A stretch of DNA of 64,000 bases from Niveispirillum cyanobacteriorum (GTDB taxonomy: Bacteria > Pseudomonadota > Alphaproteobacteria > Azospirillales > Azospirillaceae). Below the pieces are notes generated by a model. That model saw only the letters and a program-made list of their open reading frames with translations. It searched no databases and was not told the origin of the DNA. Positions 52,567 to 62,166 of this stretch are shown piece after piece (the stretch's first letter is position 1; each line of letters opens with the position of its first letter). Made by a program: the position numbers and the translations under genes. Location: NCBI RefSeq assembly GCF_002868735.1, contig NZ_CP025611.1, positions 614,501 through 678,500 on the forward strand. The letters are read 5' to 3'.

Positions 52567-54780
52567 ATGAGCCGCCAGACCAAAATCATCCGCCAGTACG
52601 AGCTGGTTGAGCGCGTGATGGGGTACGACCCCAATGCCGATGAGGACGCGCTCAACCGCGCCTACGTCTTCACGATGAAGGCGCACGGCTCGCAGACGCG
52701 GGCCAGTGGCGATCCCTATTATGTCCATCCGATTTGGGTGGCCTGGCTGTTGACGGAGCTGAAGCTCGACGCCAACAGCATCATCACGGCACTGCTGCAC
52801 GACACGGTTGAAGACACCCTGACGACGCTGGAGGAAATCCAGCGTCTGTTCGGGCCAGAGGTCGCGCGTCTGGTCGATGGCGTGACCAAGCTGTCGCGCA
52901 TCGAGCTGCAGAATATCGGTGAGCAGAGCGAAAGCACCAAGCAGGCGGAAAACTTCCGCAAGCTGGTGCTGGCCATGTCGGAGGATATCCGTGTCCTCCT
53001 GGTCAAGCTGGCCGACCGCCTGCACAATATGGGCACGATCCAGTTCCTGAAGCCGGAAAAGCGCCGCCGCATTGCGCGTGAGACGCTGGAAATCTACGTC
53101 CCGCTGGCCGAACGCATCGGTATTCAGCGCTGGAAGGACGAACTGGAGGATCTGGCGTTCAAGGAATTGAACCCGGACGCCTATGACAGTATCCGCATCC
53201 GCCTGGATGATCTGCAATCCACGGGCAAGGCCCGTGTTGATCGCATCATCGAGGAATTGGACAAGACTGTCCGCTTCAACAACGAATCGGCCGTCGCCAA
53301 TGCCGAGATCTATGGGCGCCTGAAATCGCCCTATTCGATCTGGCGCAAGATGCACGCCAAGAATGTGGCGTTCGAACAGCTGTCCGACGTGATGGCGTTC
53401 CGCATCGTGGTCGATACACTGGGCGAATGCTATCAGGCGCTGGGTATCATCCATGCCCGCTACCCGGTCGTGCCGGGGCGGTTCAAGGATTACATCTCCA
53501 CGCCCAAGCCCAACGGCTATCAGTCGATCCACACCACCGTCATCGGTCCGGAAAAGCAGCGCATTGAGGTGCAGATCCGCACCCGCGACATGCATGAAGT
53601 GGCCGATATGGGTGTGGCTGCCCACTGGTCCTACAAGCAGGGCGCGCCCGAGGCGGCGCAGCCCAAGACCGAGGGACGGCAATATCGCTGGCTGCGCGAA
53701 CTGCTTGATATCCTTGAACATGCGACGCGCCCGGAAGAGTTCCTGGAACATACCAAGCTGGAACTGTTCCAGGATCAGGTCTTCTGCTTCACGCCTAAGG
53801 GTGACCTGATCGCCCTGCCGCGCGGGGCCACGCCGGTCGATTTCGCCTATGCCGTCCACAGCCAGGTGGGCGACACCTGCGTGGGGGCCAAGATCAATGG
53901 CCGCATGCAGCCGCTGCGCAGCCATTTGCAGAATGGCGACCAGGTGGAGGTGCTGACCTCGAAGAATTCCTCGCCCTCGCCGGACTGGGAAAACTTCGTC
54001 ATCACCGGCAAGGCCCGCGCCCGCATCCGTCGTTTCATCCGCACCCAGCAGCGGGGCGAGCATATCAAGCTCGGCCGTGGCCTGATGGAGCGGCTGTTCA
54101 AGCAGGAAGGCTATGAATATTCGGAAAAGGCCTTCGACGGCGTTCTGAAAATTTATCAGCAGCCCAGTGTGGACGATCTGCTGGCCGCCATCGGTGCCGG
54201 CACTGAGGGCCAGCGCGACGTCTTCAATTCTATCTTCCCCGGCCACCGCAACGTCAATCCCGTTGTGGCGGACGAGAAGGTGGTGGCCATCGCCACCAAG
54301 CCGAAGCCGGCGACCAAGGGCAGGGGCACTACACCGCTGGCCATCCGCGGTCTGATCCCGGGCATGGCTGTGCATTATGCCCGTTGCTGCCACCCCATCG
54401 TGGGCGATCGCATTGTGGGCATCGTCACCACGGGCAAGGGCGTGACCATCCACACGATTGATTGTGAGACGCTGGAAAGCTTCCACGACAGTCCTGAACG
54501 CTGGATCGACGTCTCCTGGGACCCGGATGCCGACGCACCCAACGATCTGGTGGGCCGCTTGTCGGTGGTGGTGGCCAATGAGACGGGGGCGCTGGGCACC
54601 TTGTCCACGGTCATCGGCAAGAATGGCGGCAATATCACGAACCTGAAGATCACCAACCGCACGAATGACTATTTCGAGATGCTGATCGATGTGGACGTGA
54701 AAGACGTCAAGCATCTGACCAACATCATGGCGGCGTTGCGGGCCACCCCGGTGATCCATTCGGTCGAACGTGGGCGCTGA
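52567..54780 (+). CDS. Bifunctional (p)ppGpp synthetase/hydrolase
   Basis: 737 residues, Rel/SpoT homologue (rsh). Hydrolase HD domain with His78-Asp79 in TALLHDTVEDT; synthetase domain with FKDYISTPKPNGYQSIHTT and RTRDMHEVADMGVAAHWSYK; TGS domain (FTPKGDLIALPRGATPVDFA); C-terminal ACT domain (VVVANETGALGTLSTVIGKN). Both active sites look intact. Alphaproteobacteria usually carry one such enzyme for the stringent response. 66 bp after rpoZ. A 907-codon antisense frame over this gene is a composition artefact. Confidence 0.97.
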   Translation: MSRQTKIIRQYELVERVMGYDPNADEDALNRAYVFTMKAHGSQTRASGDPYYVHPIWVAWLLTELKLDANSIITALLHDTVEDTLTTLEEIQRLFGPEVARLVDGVTKLSRIELQNIGEQSESTKQAENFRKLVLAMSEDIRVLLVKLADRLHNMGTIQFLKPEKRRRIARETLEIYVPLAERIGIQRWKDELEDLAFKELNPDAYDSIRIRLDDLQSTGKARVDRIIEELDKTVRFNNESAVANAEIYGRLKSPYSIWRKMHAKNVAFEQLSDVMAFRIVVDTLGECYQALGIIHARYPVVPGRFKDYISTPKPNGYQSIHTTVIGPEKQRIEVQIRTRDMHEVADMGVAAHWSYKQGAPEAAQPKTEGRQYRWLRELLDILEHATRPEEFLEHTKLELFQDQVFCFTPKGDLIALPRGATPVDFAYAVHSQVGDTCVGAKINGRMQPLRSHLQNGDQVEVLTSKNSSPSPDWENFVITGKARARIRRFIRTQQRGEHIKLGRGLMERLFKQEGYEYSEKAFDGVLKIYQQPSVDDLLAAIGAGTEGQRDVFNSIFPGHRNVNPVVADEKVVAIATKPKPATKGRGTTPLAIRGLIPGMAVHYARCCHPIVGDRIVGIVTTGKGVTIHTIDCETLESFHDSPERWIDVSWDPDADAPNDLVGRLSVVVANETGALGTLSTVIGKNGGNITNLKITNRTNDYFEMLIDVDVKDVKHLTNIMAALRATPVIHSVERGR

Positions 54781-54818
54781 CGGTCCCACAGGGGACTGGG
54801 AAGGAACCATAAGGCATC

Positions 54819-55367
54819 ATGTTCAGGCGGCGTGAACCGTTGACCCCGGCGGGGCGCTTGCGGCGGCTGCTCTGGCCCTCCATGGGGCTGGTGCGGTCCG
54901 GGCGCTATGTCGCCTACCGGATCGCGCGGATTCAGGGCTCGCCGCATGCCATTGCGCTGGGCATTGCCTGGGGTGTGGCGCTGTCCATGACGCCGCTGTT
55001 GGGTCTGCATTTCCCCATCGCCTTCCTGCTGGCCTGGGTCACGCGCGCGTCCATCATGGGCGCCATGGTGGGCACAATAGTGGCCAACCCCTGGACCTTT
55101 CCGGCAATCTGGTACTCCAGCTACCGTTTGGGCTGTTCGCTGCTGGGCATGGCGCCGGGGCATGAGGATCAGGCCCGCCTGACCCTGGCCTTCCTGATCG
55201 ACCATCCCTGGCAGGTGTTTGCACCCATGCTGGCCGGTGGCGCCGTGATGGGGGTTGCGGCGGGCATCATCGCATACGTGATTGCCAAGCCCCTGATCCG
55301 GTTCTATCAGGAAAAGCGACGGGATCGGCGTCGGGCTGGTCGTGTGCTCGTGGGCAAGGGTATTTGA
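54819..55367 (+). CDS. DUF2062 membrane protein
   Basis: 182 residues. Family signature [20 protein letters not shown] followed by [19 protein letters not shown] and [20 protein letters not shown], with two to three membrane helices (~45-65, 68-95, 140-165) and a basic C terminus. In Rhodospirillales and relatives this gene commonly sits between rsh and pdxJ. Function unknown. Its stop overlaps an upstream in-frame TTG of pdxJ. Confidence 0.93.
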   Translation: MFRRREPLTPAGRLRRLLWPSMGLVRSGRYVAYRIARIQGSPHAIALGIAWGVALSMTPLLGLHFPIAFLLAWVTRASIMGAMVGTIVANPWTFPAIWYSSYRLGCSLLGMAPGHEDQARLTLAFLIDHPWQVFAPMLAGGAVMGVAAGIIAYVIAKPLIRFYQEKRRDRRRAGRVLVGKGI

Positions 55368-55375
55368 GGGTGGAT

Positions 55376-56128
55376 ATGATGGGTGCCAAGCCGTTGCGTC
55401 TGGGCGTGAATATCGACCATGTGGCCACCGTGCGGAACGCGCGCGGCGGGGACAATCCCTGTCCGGTACGCGCCGCCCTTCTGGCCGTCCATGCCGGTGC
55501 CGACGGCATCACGGCCCATCTGCGCGAAGATCGCCGCCATATAAGGGACGAGGATATCGACCGGCTGATGGCGGAGCTTTACAAGCCGCTGAACCTGGAA
55601 ATGGCCGCGACGGAGGAGATGCTGGCCATCGCACTGCGCCACCGTCCCCATGCCGTCTGTCTGGTTCCCGAAAAGCGGGAGGAGCGCACGACAGAGGGCG
55701 GCCTGGATGTCATCGGCAACCGCGCGCATCTGAAGCCCTATGTCGCACGTCTGGCCGATGCCGGCATCCGCGTCTCCATCTTCATCGGGGCGGATGTGGA
55801 TCAGTTGGATGCTGCGCGTGACCTGGGTGCCCCCGTTGTCGAACTGCACACGGGCGCCTATGCCGACGCCGCCAATGGCCCGGCCCGCGATGCCGAACTG
55901 GCGCGGCTGGTCAAGGGCGCGGCGCATGCCGCTGCCATCGGCCTGGAATGCCATGCCGGTCACGGCCTGACCTTTGATAATGTCGGCCCCGTCGCCGCCA
56001 TTCAGTCCATCGTGGAGCTGAATATCGGGCATTTCATGATGGGGGAGGCGATGTTCATCGGCCTGCCCGCCACCATCGCAGAGATGCGTGCCCGCATGGA
56101 TGCCGGTCGTCGTGCGGGGGCTGCATGA
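55376..56128 (+). CDS. pdxJ: Pyridoxine 5'-phosphate synthase
   Basis: 250 residues. Condenses 1-deoxyxylulose 5-phosphate with 3-amino-2-oxopropyl phosphate (vitamin B6). TIM barrel with [78 protein letters not shown] and [21 protein letters not shown] 55376 is selected (GAGG at 6 nt); ATG 55379 and TTG 55364 are in frame. Overlaps acpS by 4 bp. Confidence 0.98.
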   Translation: MMGAKPLRLGVNIDHVATVRNARGGDNPCPVRAALLAVHAGADGITAHLREDRRHIRDEDIDRLMAELYKPLNLEMAATEEMLAIALRHRPHAVCLVPEKREERTTEGGLDVIGNRAHLKPYVARLADAGIRVSIFIGADVDQLDAARDLGAPVVELHTGAYADAANGPARDAELARLVKGAAHAAAIGLECHAGHGLTFDNVGPVAAIQSIVELNIGHFMMGEAMFIGLPATIAEMRARMDAGRRAGAA

Positions 56129-56538
56129 TCCTGGGCATCGGTAGCGATCTGGTCGATATCCGCCGCATCCAGGCCAGCCTGGATCGTTTCGGCGACCGTT
56201 TCGCTGCCCGTGTCTTTACCGATGCCGAGCGGGCCCGTGCCGATGCGACGGGCAATGCCACTGTCCGCGCCGCCACCTATGCCAAGCGTTTCGCGGCCAA
56301 GGAGGCGGCGACCAAGGCACTGGGCACCGGCTATGCAGAGGGTGTGCATTTCAAGGATATCGAGGTCCTGTCCGACGGCAAGGCCCGCCCGACCCTGCAT
56401 TTGACGGGCGGTGCGCTTGACCGCCTCCACGCCATGGTCCCCGTGGGCATGGTGCCCCGCATCGATCTGTCGATGACGGATGAACTGCCTTATGCCCAGG
56501 CCTTTGTCGTCATTTCGGCCCAACCGGCGGGGATGTGA
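56125..56538 (+). CDS. acpS: Holo-ACP synthase
   Basis: 137 residues. Transfers 4'-phosphopantetheine from CoA to the acyl carrier protein (target gene at 40796). [20 protein letters not shown] and the Mg-binding [24 protein letters not shown] overlap with pdxJ and 3-bp gap to lepB, so part of a compact operon. Confidence 0.97.
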   Translation: MILGIGSDLVDIRRIQASLDRFGDRFAARVFTDAERARADATGNATVRAATYAKRFAAKEAATKALGTGYAEGVHFKDIEVLSDGKARPTLHLTGGALDRLHAMVPVGMVPRIDLSMTDELPYAQAFVVISAQPAGM

Positions 56539-56541
56539 CGC

Positions 56542-57393
56542 ATGAACCCACGCCGTCAGCCGCCCCCATCCCGTCCTGCCCCCGAGCCGTTGCCCCCGCT
56601 TGTAGAAACCCACCCGCACCCTATCAGCAGCGGCTGGGGGGAGACGCTGCGCATCATCCTGGCCACCATCCTTGTGGTCATCGGCGTGCGCACCCTGACT
56701 TTTGAGGCGTTCAACATCCCCAGCGGATCGATGGTGCCCACTCTGCTGGTGGGGGACTATCTGTTCGTGAACAAGGCGTCTTACGGCTACAGCCGCTATT
56801 CGCTGCCGGGCTTCCTGCGCTTTGGTGATGCGGCTCCGCCGGTGACCAAGGATTGCAAGGCCGCCCCCGGCCGCCTGTTCGGCAGCCTGCCAGAGCGTGG
56901 TGATGTGGCGGTGTTCAAGCTGCCCAAGGATACCAGCGTCGATTACATCAAACGCATCGTCGGCCTGCCCTGTGATCGGCTACAGATGATCGGCGGCGCG
57001 CTTTATGTGAACGGGGAGATGGCGGCCCGCATCCGTGTCCCCGATTTCGTGCTGCATGAAGGCTTTGGCGGCGCCTTCACGGCCCCGCAATATATCGAGA
57101 CGTTGCCCGGCGGGCGTCAGCATCCGGTGATCGAGATGTCGGGCGATCAGGGCCTGCTGGATGACACGCCGGTCTTCACGGTCCCGCCCGGCTATGTGTT
57201 CGGCATGGGCGACAGCCGCGATAACTCGCAGGATAGCCGCGTGCCGGAGGTGGTGGGCTTCATCCCGGTCGAGAATCTGGTGGGCCGTGCCACCAACATC
57301 TTCCTGTCGGTGAAGGAGGAGGAGAGCCTTTGGCGTTTCTGGCGCTGGGGCTCGGCCATCCGCACCGAACGTTTCTGGGAAAGGGTTGATTGA
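56542..57393 (+). CDS. lepB: Signal peptidase I
   Basis: 283 residues. Cleaves export signals at the inner membrane. One N-terminal helix (LRIILATILVVIGVRTLTF), catalytic Ser in FNIPSGSMVPTLLVGDYLFV, Lys in SVDYIKRIVGLPCDRL, and GMGDSRDNSQDSR. The gene stop shares a base with the rnc start. Confidence 0.98.
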   Translation: MNPRRQPPPSRPAPEPLPPLVETHPHPISSGWGETLRIILATILVVIGVRTLTFEAFNIPSGSMVPTLLVGDYLFVNKASYGYSRYSLPGFLRFGDAAPPVTKDCKAAPGRLFGSLPERGDVAVFKLPKDTSVDYIKRIVGLPCDRLQMIGGALYVNGEMAARIRVPDFVLHEGFGGAFTAPQYIETLPGGRQHPVIEMSGDQGLLDDTPVFTVPPGYVFGMGDSRDNSQDSRVPEVVGFIPVENLVGRATNIFLSVKEEESLWRFWRWGSAIRTERFWERVD

Positions 57394-58073
57394 TGGAACT
57401 GGATGCGTTGCAGGAGGTCCTGGGCCATCGTTTCAAGGATGTTTCCCGCCTGAACGAGGCCCTGACCCACCCGTCGGTGGGCGGGGTCAACCGGGCCAAG
57501 GTCGGCAAGGGATACGAGCGACTTGAATTCCTGGGCGACCGCGTTCTGGGTCTGGTCGTGGCCGAATGGTTGCTGGAACGCTTCCCCAAGGAGCAGGAGG
57601 GGGCATTGGCCCGCCGCCTGACGGCCCTGGTCCGGGCCGAGGCCCTGGTGGTTGTGGCGGATCGTATCGGGTTGGGCCAGTATCTGCGTCTGGCACCGGG
57701 TGAACAGGCGGGCGATGTGAAGCCGGCGATCCTGGCCGATGCGTGTGAGGCGGTGATCGGCGCCCTCTATCTGGATGGCGGTCTGCCGGCCGCGGCTGGC
57801 TTCATCCGCCAGCATTGGGATGCGGCGTTGGAGGGGGCGAAAGCGGCACCCCCGCAGGACCCGAAGACCGGCCTTCAGGAATGGGCGCTGGCGCGCGGGC
57901 GCAAACTGCCGCTTTATACGGATATTGGCCGCACTGGCCCCGATCATGCCCCCATTTTTCAGGTCAGTGTGACTGTAGAGGGGTTTGAACCGGTGGTGGC
58001 AACCGGCCCTTCCAAGCGCGCGGCGGAAAAGTCCGCCGCCGAAGCACTGCTTTCCCGGATTAGGACTCAATGA
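57393..58073 (+). CDS. rnc: Ribonuclease III
   Basis: 226 residues. Double-strand RNA processing (rRNA and others). Catalytic motif GYERLEFLGDRVLGLVVAEW, a second acidic site in ILADACEAVIGALYLDGG, and a C-terminal dsRNA-binding domain (DPKTGLQEWALARGRKLPLY, SKRAAEKSAAEALLSR). Start ATG 57393 overlaps the lepB stop (TGATG); the rnc stop overlaps era (ATGA). Confidence 0.98.
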   Translation: MELDALQEVLGHRFKDVSRLNEALTHPSVGGVNRAKVGKGYERLEFLGDRVLGLVVAEWLLERFPKEQEGALARRLTALVRAEALVVVADRIGLGQYLRLAPGEQAGDVKPAILADACEAVIGALYLDGGLPAAAGFIRQHWDAALEGAKAAPPQDPKTGLQEWALARGRKLPLYTDIGRTGPDHAPIFQVSVTVEGFEPVVATGPSKRAAEKSAAEALLSRIRTQ

Positions 58074-59047
58074 CCGACAGCGACGATATCGTTTCCCGTT
58101 TTCTTTCAGGCCAGGATGCCAGCGGCGATGCCCCGGCCCGGCCGGCGCCCACGCATCCGCGCTGCGGCTTTGTGGCCCTGGTGGGGGCGCCTAACGCGGG
58201 CAAGTCCACCCTGCTGAACGCGCTTGTCGGGTCCAAGATTTCCATCGTCAGCCCCAAGGTCCAGACCACGCGCTCCCGTGTGCTGGGCATCGGCATGGCT
58301 GGTGATAGCCAGATTCTTTATGTCGATACGCCCGGTATCTTCACGCCAAAGAAGCGTCTGGAACGCGCCATGGTCGCCGCTGCATGGCAGGGTGCGACCG
58401 ATGCCGATCAGGTCGCCGTCCTGTTCGACGCTGCGCAAAAGCGCATTGATGACGATACGCGCGGCATTGTGGAAAAGCTGAAGGAAGCGGGCCGCAAGGC
58501 CGTGCTGGTCCTGAACAAGATCGACCTGATCAAGCGCGAACGCCTGCTGGCGCTCGCCGCCGAATTTGCGGAATACGACGTGTTCACGGAGACCTTCATG
58601 GTTTCCGCCCTGACCGGCGATGGTCTGGAAGGGCTGCTGAAATTCTTCGCCTCGTCCGTACCTGAAGGCCCGTGGCTCTATCCGCCAGACCAATTGTCGG
58701 ACATGCCCGAACGGTTGCTGGCTGCCGAAATCACGCGCGAGAAGCTGTTCCTGCAACTGCATCAGGAAGTGCCTTACGCCACTTCGGTAGAGACCGAGAC
58801 CTGGGAGGAGTTCGAGAACGGCTCTGTCCGCATCGGTCAGGTAATCTATGTCCAGCGCGACACGCAGAAAGCCATCATTCTGGGTAAGGGCGGTGCCCGC
58901 ATCAAGCAGATCAGCACGGCCGCCCGTGTGGAGATGGCTGAATTCCTGGGCCGCCCCGTCCACCTGATGCTGTTCGTGAAGCTGCGCGAGAACTGGGCCG
59001 AAGAACGCGACCAGTACGAACCCTGGGGCCTGGATTACAACGCCTGA
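58070..59047 (+). CDS. era: GTPase Era
   Basis: 325 residues. 16S rRNA-binding GTPase for 30S maturation. G1 GAPNAGKSTLLNALVG, G3 DTPGI, G4 NKID, and a C-terminal KH domain (VIYVQRDTQKAIILGKGGAR, IKQISTAARVEM). N terminus ~30 residues longer than E. coli Era. Last gene of the rsh-to-era run, followed by a terminator. Confidence 0.98.
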   Translation: MTDSDDIVSRFLSGQDASGDAPARPAPTHPRCGFVALVGAPNAGKSTLLNALVGSKISIVSPKVQTTRSRVLGIGMAGDSQILYVDTPGIFTPKKRLERAMVAAAWQGATDADQVAVLFDAAQKRIDDDTRGIVEKLKEAGRKAVLVLNKIDLIKRERLLALAAEFAEYDVFTETFMVSALTGDGLEGLLKFFASSVPEGPWLYPPDQLSDMPERLLAAEITREKLFLQLHQEVPYATSVETETWEEFENGSVRIGQVIYVQRDTQKAIILGKGGARIKQISTAARVEMAEFLGRPVHLMLFVKLRENWAEERDQYEPWGLDYNA

Positions 59048-59056
59048 CATTATGAG

Positions 59057-59103
59057 ATGGGGCGGACTGACCCGCAGGATTGCTGACTTCCCGCCCCATT
59101 TTT
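59057..59103 (+). terminator. Terminator after era
   Basis: ATGGGGCGG (59057-59065) with CCGCCCCAT (59091-59099), followed by T residues. The loop is long (25 nt). Confidence 0.6.
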
Positions 59104-59185
59104 GCTATCGTGAGCCCCTCAGCGCCACAGCCATATCCATCTATTCGGGGCCACCGGCCTTCGGATATGGAAAAGGCGTGGACGG

Positions 59186-59401
59186 TGAAACCACCTGCGT
59201 TTTTGTGTTTCATGCGGTTGCGTAGCGGACGGGGTAAAATTCGGAGTGGGCAGGTATTAGACTCCGAAACACACACTTTGCCGTGTTTCACATGGTTGCG
59301 TAGACTGCTGCAATCATACGGGTCTGGCGCGGCGTCTGAAGGTGTCGGTACTTGATTGCGTCGACCACCAAGTCTGAAACACGCGGTATGTGCGTGTTTC
59401 A
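59186..59401. repeat. Three related hairpin units between era and motB
   Basis: The 59048-59475 stretch has no supported gene. Three copies of a unit with the ending GTGTTTCA-N4-GGTT occur at 59205, 59283 and 59394. Each is preceded by a complementary TGAAAC-type arm: TGAAACCAC (59186), GAAACAC (59266) and TGAAACACGC (59375). The third is a perfect 10-bp stem with a 7-nt loop. The first two share GGTTGCGTAG after the stem. Unit spacing is 78 and 111 bases. No known family was recognised. Confidence 0.6.
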
Positions 59402-59475
59402 CTCGGTTTCACAGACGGCGGCACTTTCGCCTTCGTTCTTGGGCTTTTTCTGAATAAGCAAGCTGTAGCAATAAC

Positions 59476-60633
59476 TTAGCGGGACGTTCCCACGACCGCC
59501 GGTGCCGGCTGTACCGACGCGCGTGGGGCTGCGGCGGGCGGAGCGGTGCTGCCGGCACCATCCGGGGCCGGGGTGGGCGCCTGGGAGGGACGGTTGCCAG
59601 CCATCAGGCTGTCGCGCAGCAGCACGATGGAGATGCGGCGGTTGCGGGGGGAGTTGGGATCATCCTTGAAAAGATGATCGCGGTCCCCGCGTCCCACCAC
59701 CGTCTCGATCCTTGTGTCGTTCACGCCCATCGCCTCCAGTGCGCGGCGGGTGGCGTTGGCGCGGTCTGACGACAGTTCCCAGTTGGTGTAGGAGGCACCA
59801 GCCCCGAATGGGATACTGTCGGTATGGCCGCTGATGGACAGTTTGTTGGGCAGGTTGGAGACGGCCTGTGCCACCTGCGACAGAAGCTGGGCCGTCTGCG
59901 GCTGCATCTTGGCGCTGCCCGACGGGAACATGGAATAGCCTTCCTGGTCGACCAACTGGATACGCAGGCCTTCTGGCGTTTTGTCGATGATCAGGTTCTG
60001 GGCCAGGTTACGCAGTTCCGGGATCTGCTGGATGGCCTGACGCAGTTCAGCTTCTGCCTTGGCGAACTGTGCGTCCTCATGCTTGGCCAGGGCTTCTTTC
60101 AGTTCCTGCTCGTCAACCTGACCATCTTTGTTTTTGTCGGCGGCATCCTTCTCGCCGGCGCGTTCCAGGACGGCCAGGCCGTTCACCACGTCGCCGCGGG
60201 TCCAGCCACCTTCCTTGTCGCCGGCCCCTTTGCCGGTGGAGTCCTTCTCCGTCGGACGTCCGCTGGAGCTTTCCTGCATATCGTCCGTCTGCTCGTCCGA
60301 ATTGGCGGCGGCCGGCATGGTGGGGGTGGGGACGGTGACGCCGGGCGGGCTGCTGGCATTGACCATGGCGCCATCCACGCGGATCGTCTGGCCGCCCAGG
60401 ATACCGCCGGACCCGCTGGTCTGTTTGGATGCACTGGCCGGGCTGAAATAATCGGCGATGCCCATCTTCTGTTCGGCCGTGGTGACGTTCAGAAGCCAGA
60501 GCAGAAGGAAGAAGGCCATCATGGCCGTCACGAAGTCGGCATAGGCCACCTTCCAGGCACCGCCATGATGCCCTTCGCCGCCCTTGTTGATCTTTTTGAT
60601 AACAATGGGGGCTTTTTCTTCGCCGCCTGCCAC
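59476..60633 (-). CDS. motB: Flagellar motor protein MotB with EF-hand insertion
   Basis: 385 residues from GTG 60633 (an in-frame GTG at 60693 would add 20). Stator subunit: one membrane helix with the proton-channel aspartate in WKVAYADFVTAMMAFFLLLW, and a C-terminal OmpA-type peptidoglycan-binding domain (LSISGHTDSIPFGAGASYTN, WELSSDRANATRRALEAMGV). Between them lies a ~120-residue linker holding DKNKDGQVDEQE, a canonical 12-residue EF-hand loop (D-x-N-x-D-G-x-V-x-x-x-E). Calcium binding in the periplasm is inferred. Pro/Ala-rich tail. motA is not adjacent. Confidence 0.95.
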   Translation of the reverse strand: MAGGEEKAPIVIKKINKGGEGHHGGAWKVAYADFVTAMMAFFLLLWLLNVTTAEQKMGIADYFSPASASKQTSGSGGILGGQTIRVDGAMVNASSPPGVTVPTPTMPAAANSDEQTDDMQESSSGRPTEKDSTGKGAGDKEGGWTRGDVVNGLAVLERAGEKDAADKNKDGQVDEQELKEALAKHEDAQFAKAEAELRQAIQQIPELRNLAQNLIIDKTPEGLRIQLVDQEGYSMFPSGSAKMQPQTAQLLSQVAQAVSNLPNKLSISGHTDSIPFGAGASYTNWELSSDRANATRRALEAMGVNDTRIETVVGRGDRDHLFKDDPNSPRNRRISIVLLRDSLMAGNRPSQAPTPAPDGAGSTAPPAAAPRASVQPAPAVVGTSR

Positions 60634-60767
60634 GATGCCATCCCGGTACGCTGATCGATGGTGCAGTGTAGCAAGCTGTTTGGCGTGGGTCACGGCCCTT
60701 GCGGCCTTGCGCGCATGCCCTACCTCGGGTTAACCCCTATTTATGTAAGGACAGGAGCTTGCCCGGT

Positions 60768-61256
60768 ATGAGTTTCGACCACCGCGCCTTTCGTGACACC
60801 CTGGGCTGCTTCGCCACCGGCGTCTGTATCGCATCGGCAACCGGCGCCGATGGCCGGCCCGTGGGCCTGACGGTGAATTCTTTCACCTCGGTGTCCCTCG
60901 ATCCGCCCCTTGTCCTGTTTTGTCTGGATAACCGATCGGAAAGCCTGTCGGCCTTTCTGGAAGCGCCGGGCTTCGCCCTATCCATCCTGTCTGCTGAACA
61001 GCAGGCCCTGTCCAACACCTTCGCCCGTGCCCCGCATGCCACGCGCTGGGACGGTGTTGCGGCGGTGACGGGGCAGGGCGGCGCCCCCCTGATCCAGGGT
61101 GCGCTGGCGGTACTGGACTGTACCCGTCATGCGATCCATGAAGGCGGGGACCATACGATCCTGGTGGGCCGGGTGCGGGGTTTCGCCAACCAGCCCGGCG
61201 CGCCGCTGCTGTACTACCGGGGCGGTTACGCCGCGCTGAATGATGGTCGGGGTTGA
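60768..61256 (+). CDS. Flavin reductase-like FMN-binding protein
   Basis: 162 residues. HpaC/flavin reductase-like domain: FRDTLGCFATGVCIASATGA, VNSFTSVSLDPPLVLFCLDN, FALSILSAEQQALSNTFAR, and EGGDHTILVGRVRGF. Members supply reduced flavin to two-component oxygenases; no oxygenase is adjacent. ATG 60768 has AGGAG 12 nt upstream. Divergent from motB. Confidence 0.92.
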   Translation: MSFDHRAFRDTLGCFATGVCIASATGADGRPVGLTVNSFTSVSLDPPLVLFCLDNRSESLSAFLEAPGFALSILSAEQQALSNTFARAPHATRWDGVAAVTGQGGAPLIQGALAVLDCTRHAIHEGGDHTILVGRVRGFANQPGAPLLYYRGGYAALNDGRG

Positions 61257-61314
61257 AACCTGATTCATGTTTCAGTAATTTACAGACCCGTCAGTCCGCC
61301 GGAGTGCGTTTCCT

Positions 61315-62166
61315 ATGTCCAGCTTTGTCGAAAAATCCTGCCAGGGCCTGTCGGCGACCGGGTTCCACCGTATCGCTTATCGGGAGTGGGGCACGGGTGA
61401 CCGCGCCATCGTCTGTGTGCATGGGCTGACGCGCAATGGCCGCGATTTCGATGTTCTGGCCGCCGATCTGGCCGAAAATCTGAAGGCGCGGGTGATCTGT
61501 CCGGACGTCGTGGGGCGTGGTCGGTCGGGCCGGCTGGCCAACCCCGACAATTACAGCTATGCGCAGTATCTGGCCGATATGGCGGTGTTGCTGGCGCGTC
61601 TGGATGTGCCGCAGGTGGACTGGGTTGGGACCTCCATGGGCGGCCTGATCGGCATGATGCTGGCGGCACAGCCGGACAGCCCCATCCGCCGGCTGGTCAT
61701 TAATGATGTCGGCCCCTTCATCCCGAAGGCGGCGCTGGAGCGTATTGGCGATTATGTCGGGCTGGACCCGTTCTTCGCCGACCTGGACGCTGTTGAGGCC
61801 TATCTGCGGCGTCGCTATGCCGGTTTCGGTGCCCTGACCGATGCCCAATGGCGGCATATGGCGCAAACCAGTGCCGATGCACGCGATGGTGGCTATCGTC
61901 TGGCCTTCGATCCTGGCATCTCCCGTATTTTCAAGACCAGCGCCATTGATGATCTGGACATGTGGCCGCTCTGGTCGATGATCCAACAGCCGGTCCTGGT
62001 GGTGCGTGGCGGGCAGTCCGATCTGCTGCTGGCCGATACGGCGGACCGGATGACGAAGGAAGGGCCCCGCGCCCGCCTTTATACGGTGCCCGATGCCGGT
62101 CATGCCCCGGCCCTGATGGCGGCGGATCAGGTGGCGGCGGTACGGGATTTTCTGGCCCATGACTGA
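61315..62166 (+). CDS. Alpha/beta hydrolase
   Basis: 283 residues. Oxyanion-region HG motif in AIVCVHGLTRNGRDFDVLAA, nucleophile elbow GTSMGGLIGMMLA, acid in VVRGGQSDLLLADTADRM and His in YTVPDAGHAPALMA. Complete catalytic triad. Substrate unknown. Overlaps the next hydrolase gene by 8 bp. Confidence 0.93.
   Translation: MSSFVEKSCQGLSATGFHRIAYREWGTGDRAIVCVHGLTRNGRDFDVLAADLAENLKARVICPDVVGRGRSGRLANPDNYSYAQYLADMAVLLARLDVPQVDWVGTSMGGLIGMMLAAQPDSPIRRLVINDVGPFIPKAALERIGDYVGLDPFFADLDAVEAYLRRRYAGFGALTDAQWRHMAQTSADARDGGYRLAFDPGISRIFKTSAIDDLDMWPLWSMIQQPVLVVRGGQSDLLLADTADRMTKEGPRARLYTVPDAGHAPALMAADQVAAVRDFLAHD

Noticed and set aside
52087..54810. A 907-codon open frame antisense to the rsh gene
   Set aside because: It is the mirror of a conserved, GC-rich gene with a strong third-position bias. 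No family pattern or ribosome site; the sense gene is certain.
59080..59355. Small frames on both strands over the hairpin repeats between era and motB
   Set aside because: No ribosome sites or known domains. The repeated peptides on the minus strand are explained by the DNA repeats, although coding cannot be fully excluded.
59186..59401. CRISPR array
   Set aside because: Only three imperfect units of uneven spacing, with arms rather than a constant repeat, and no cas genes.
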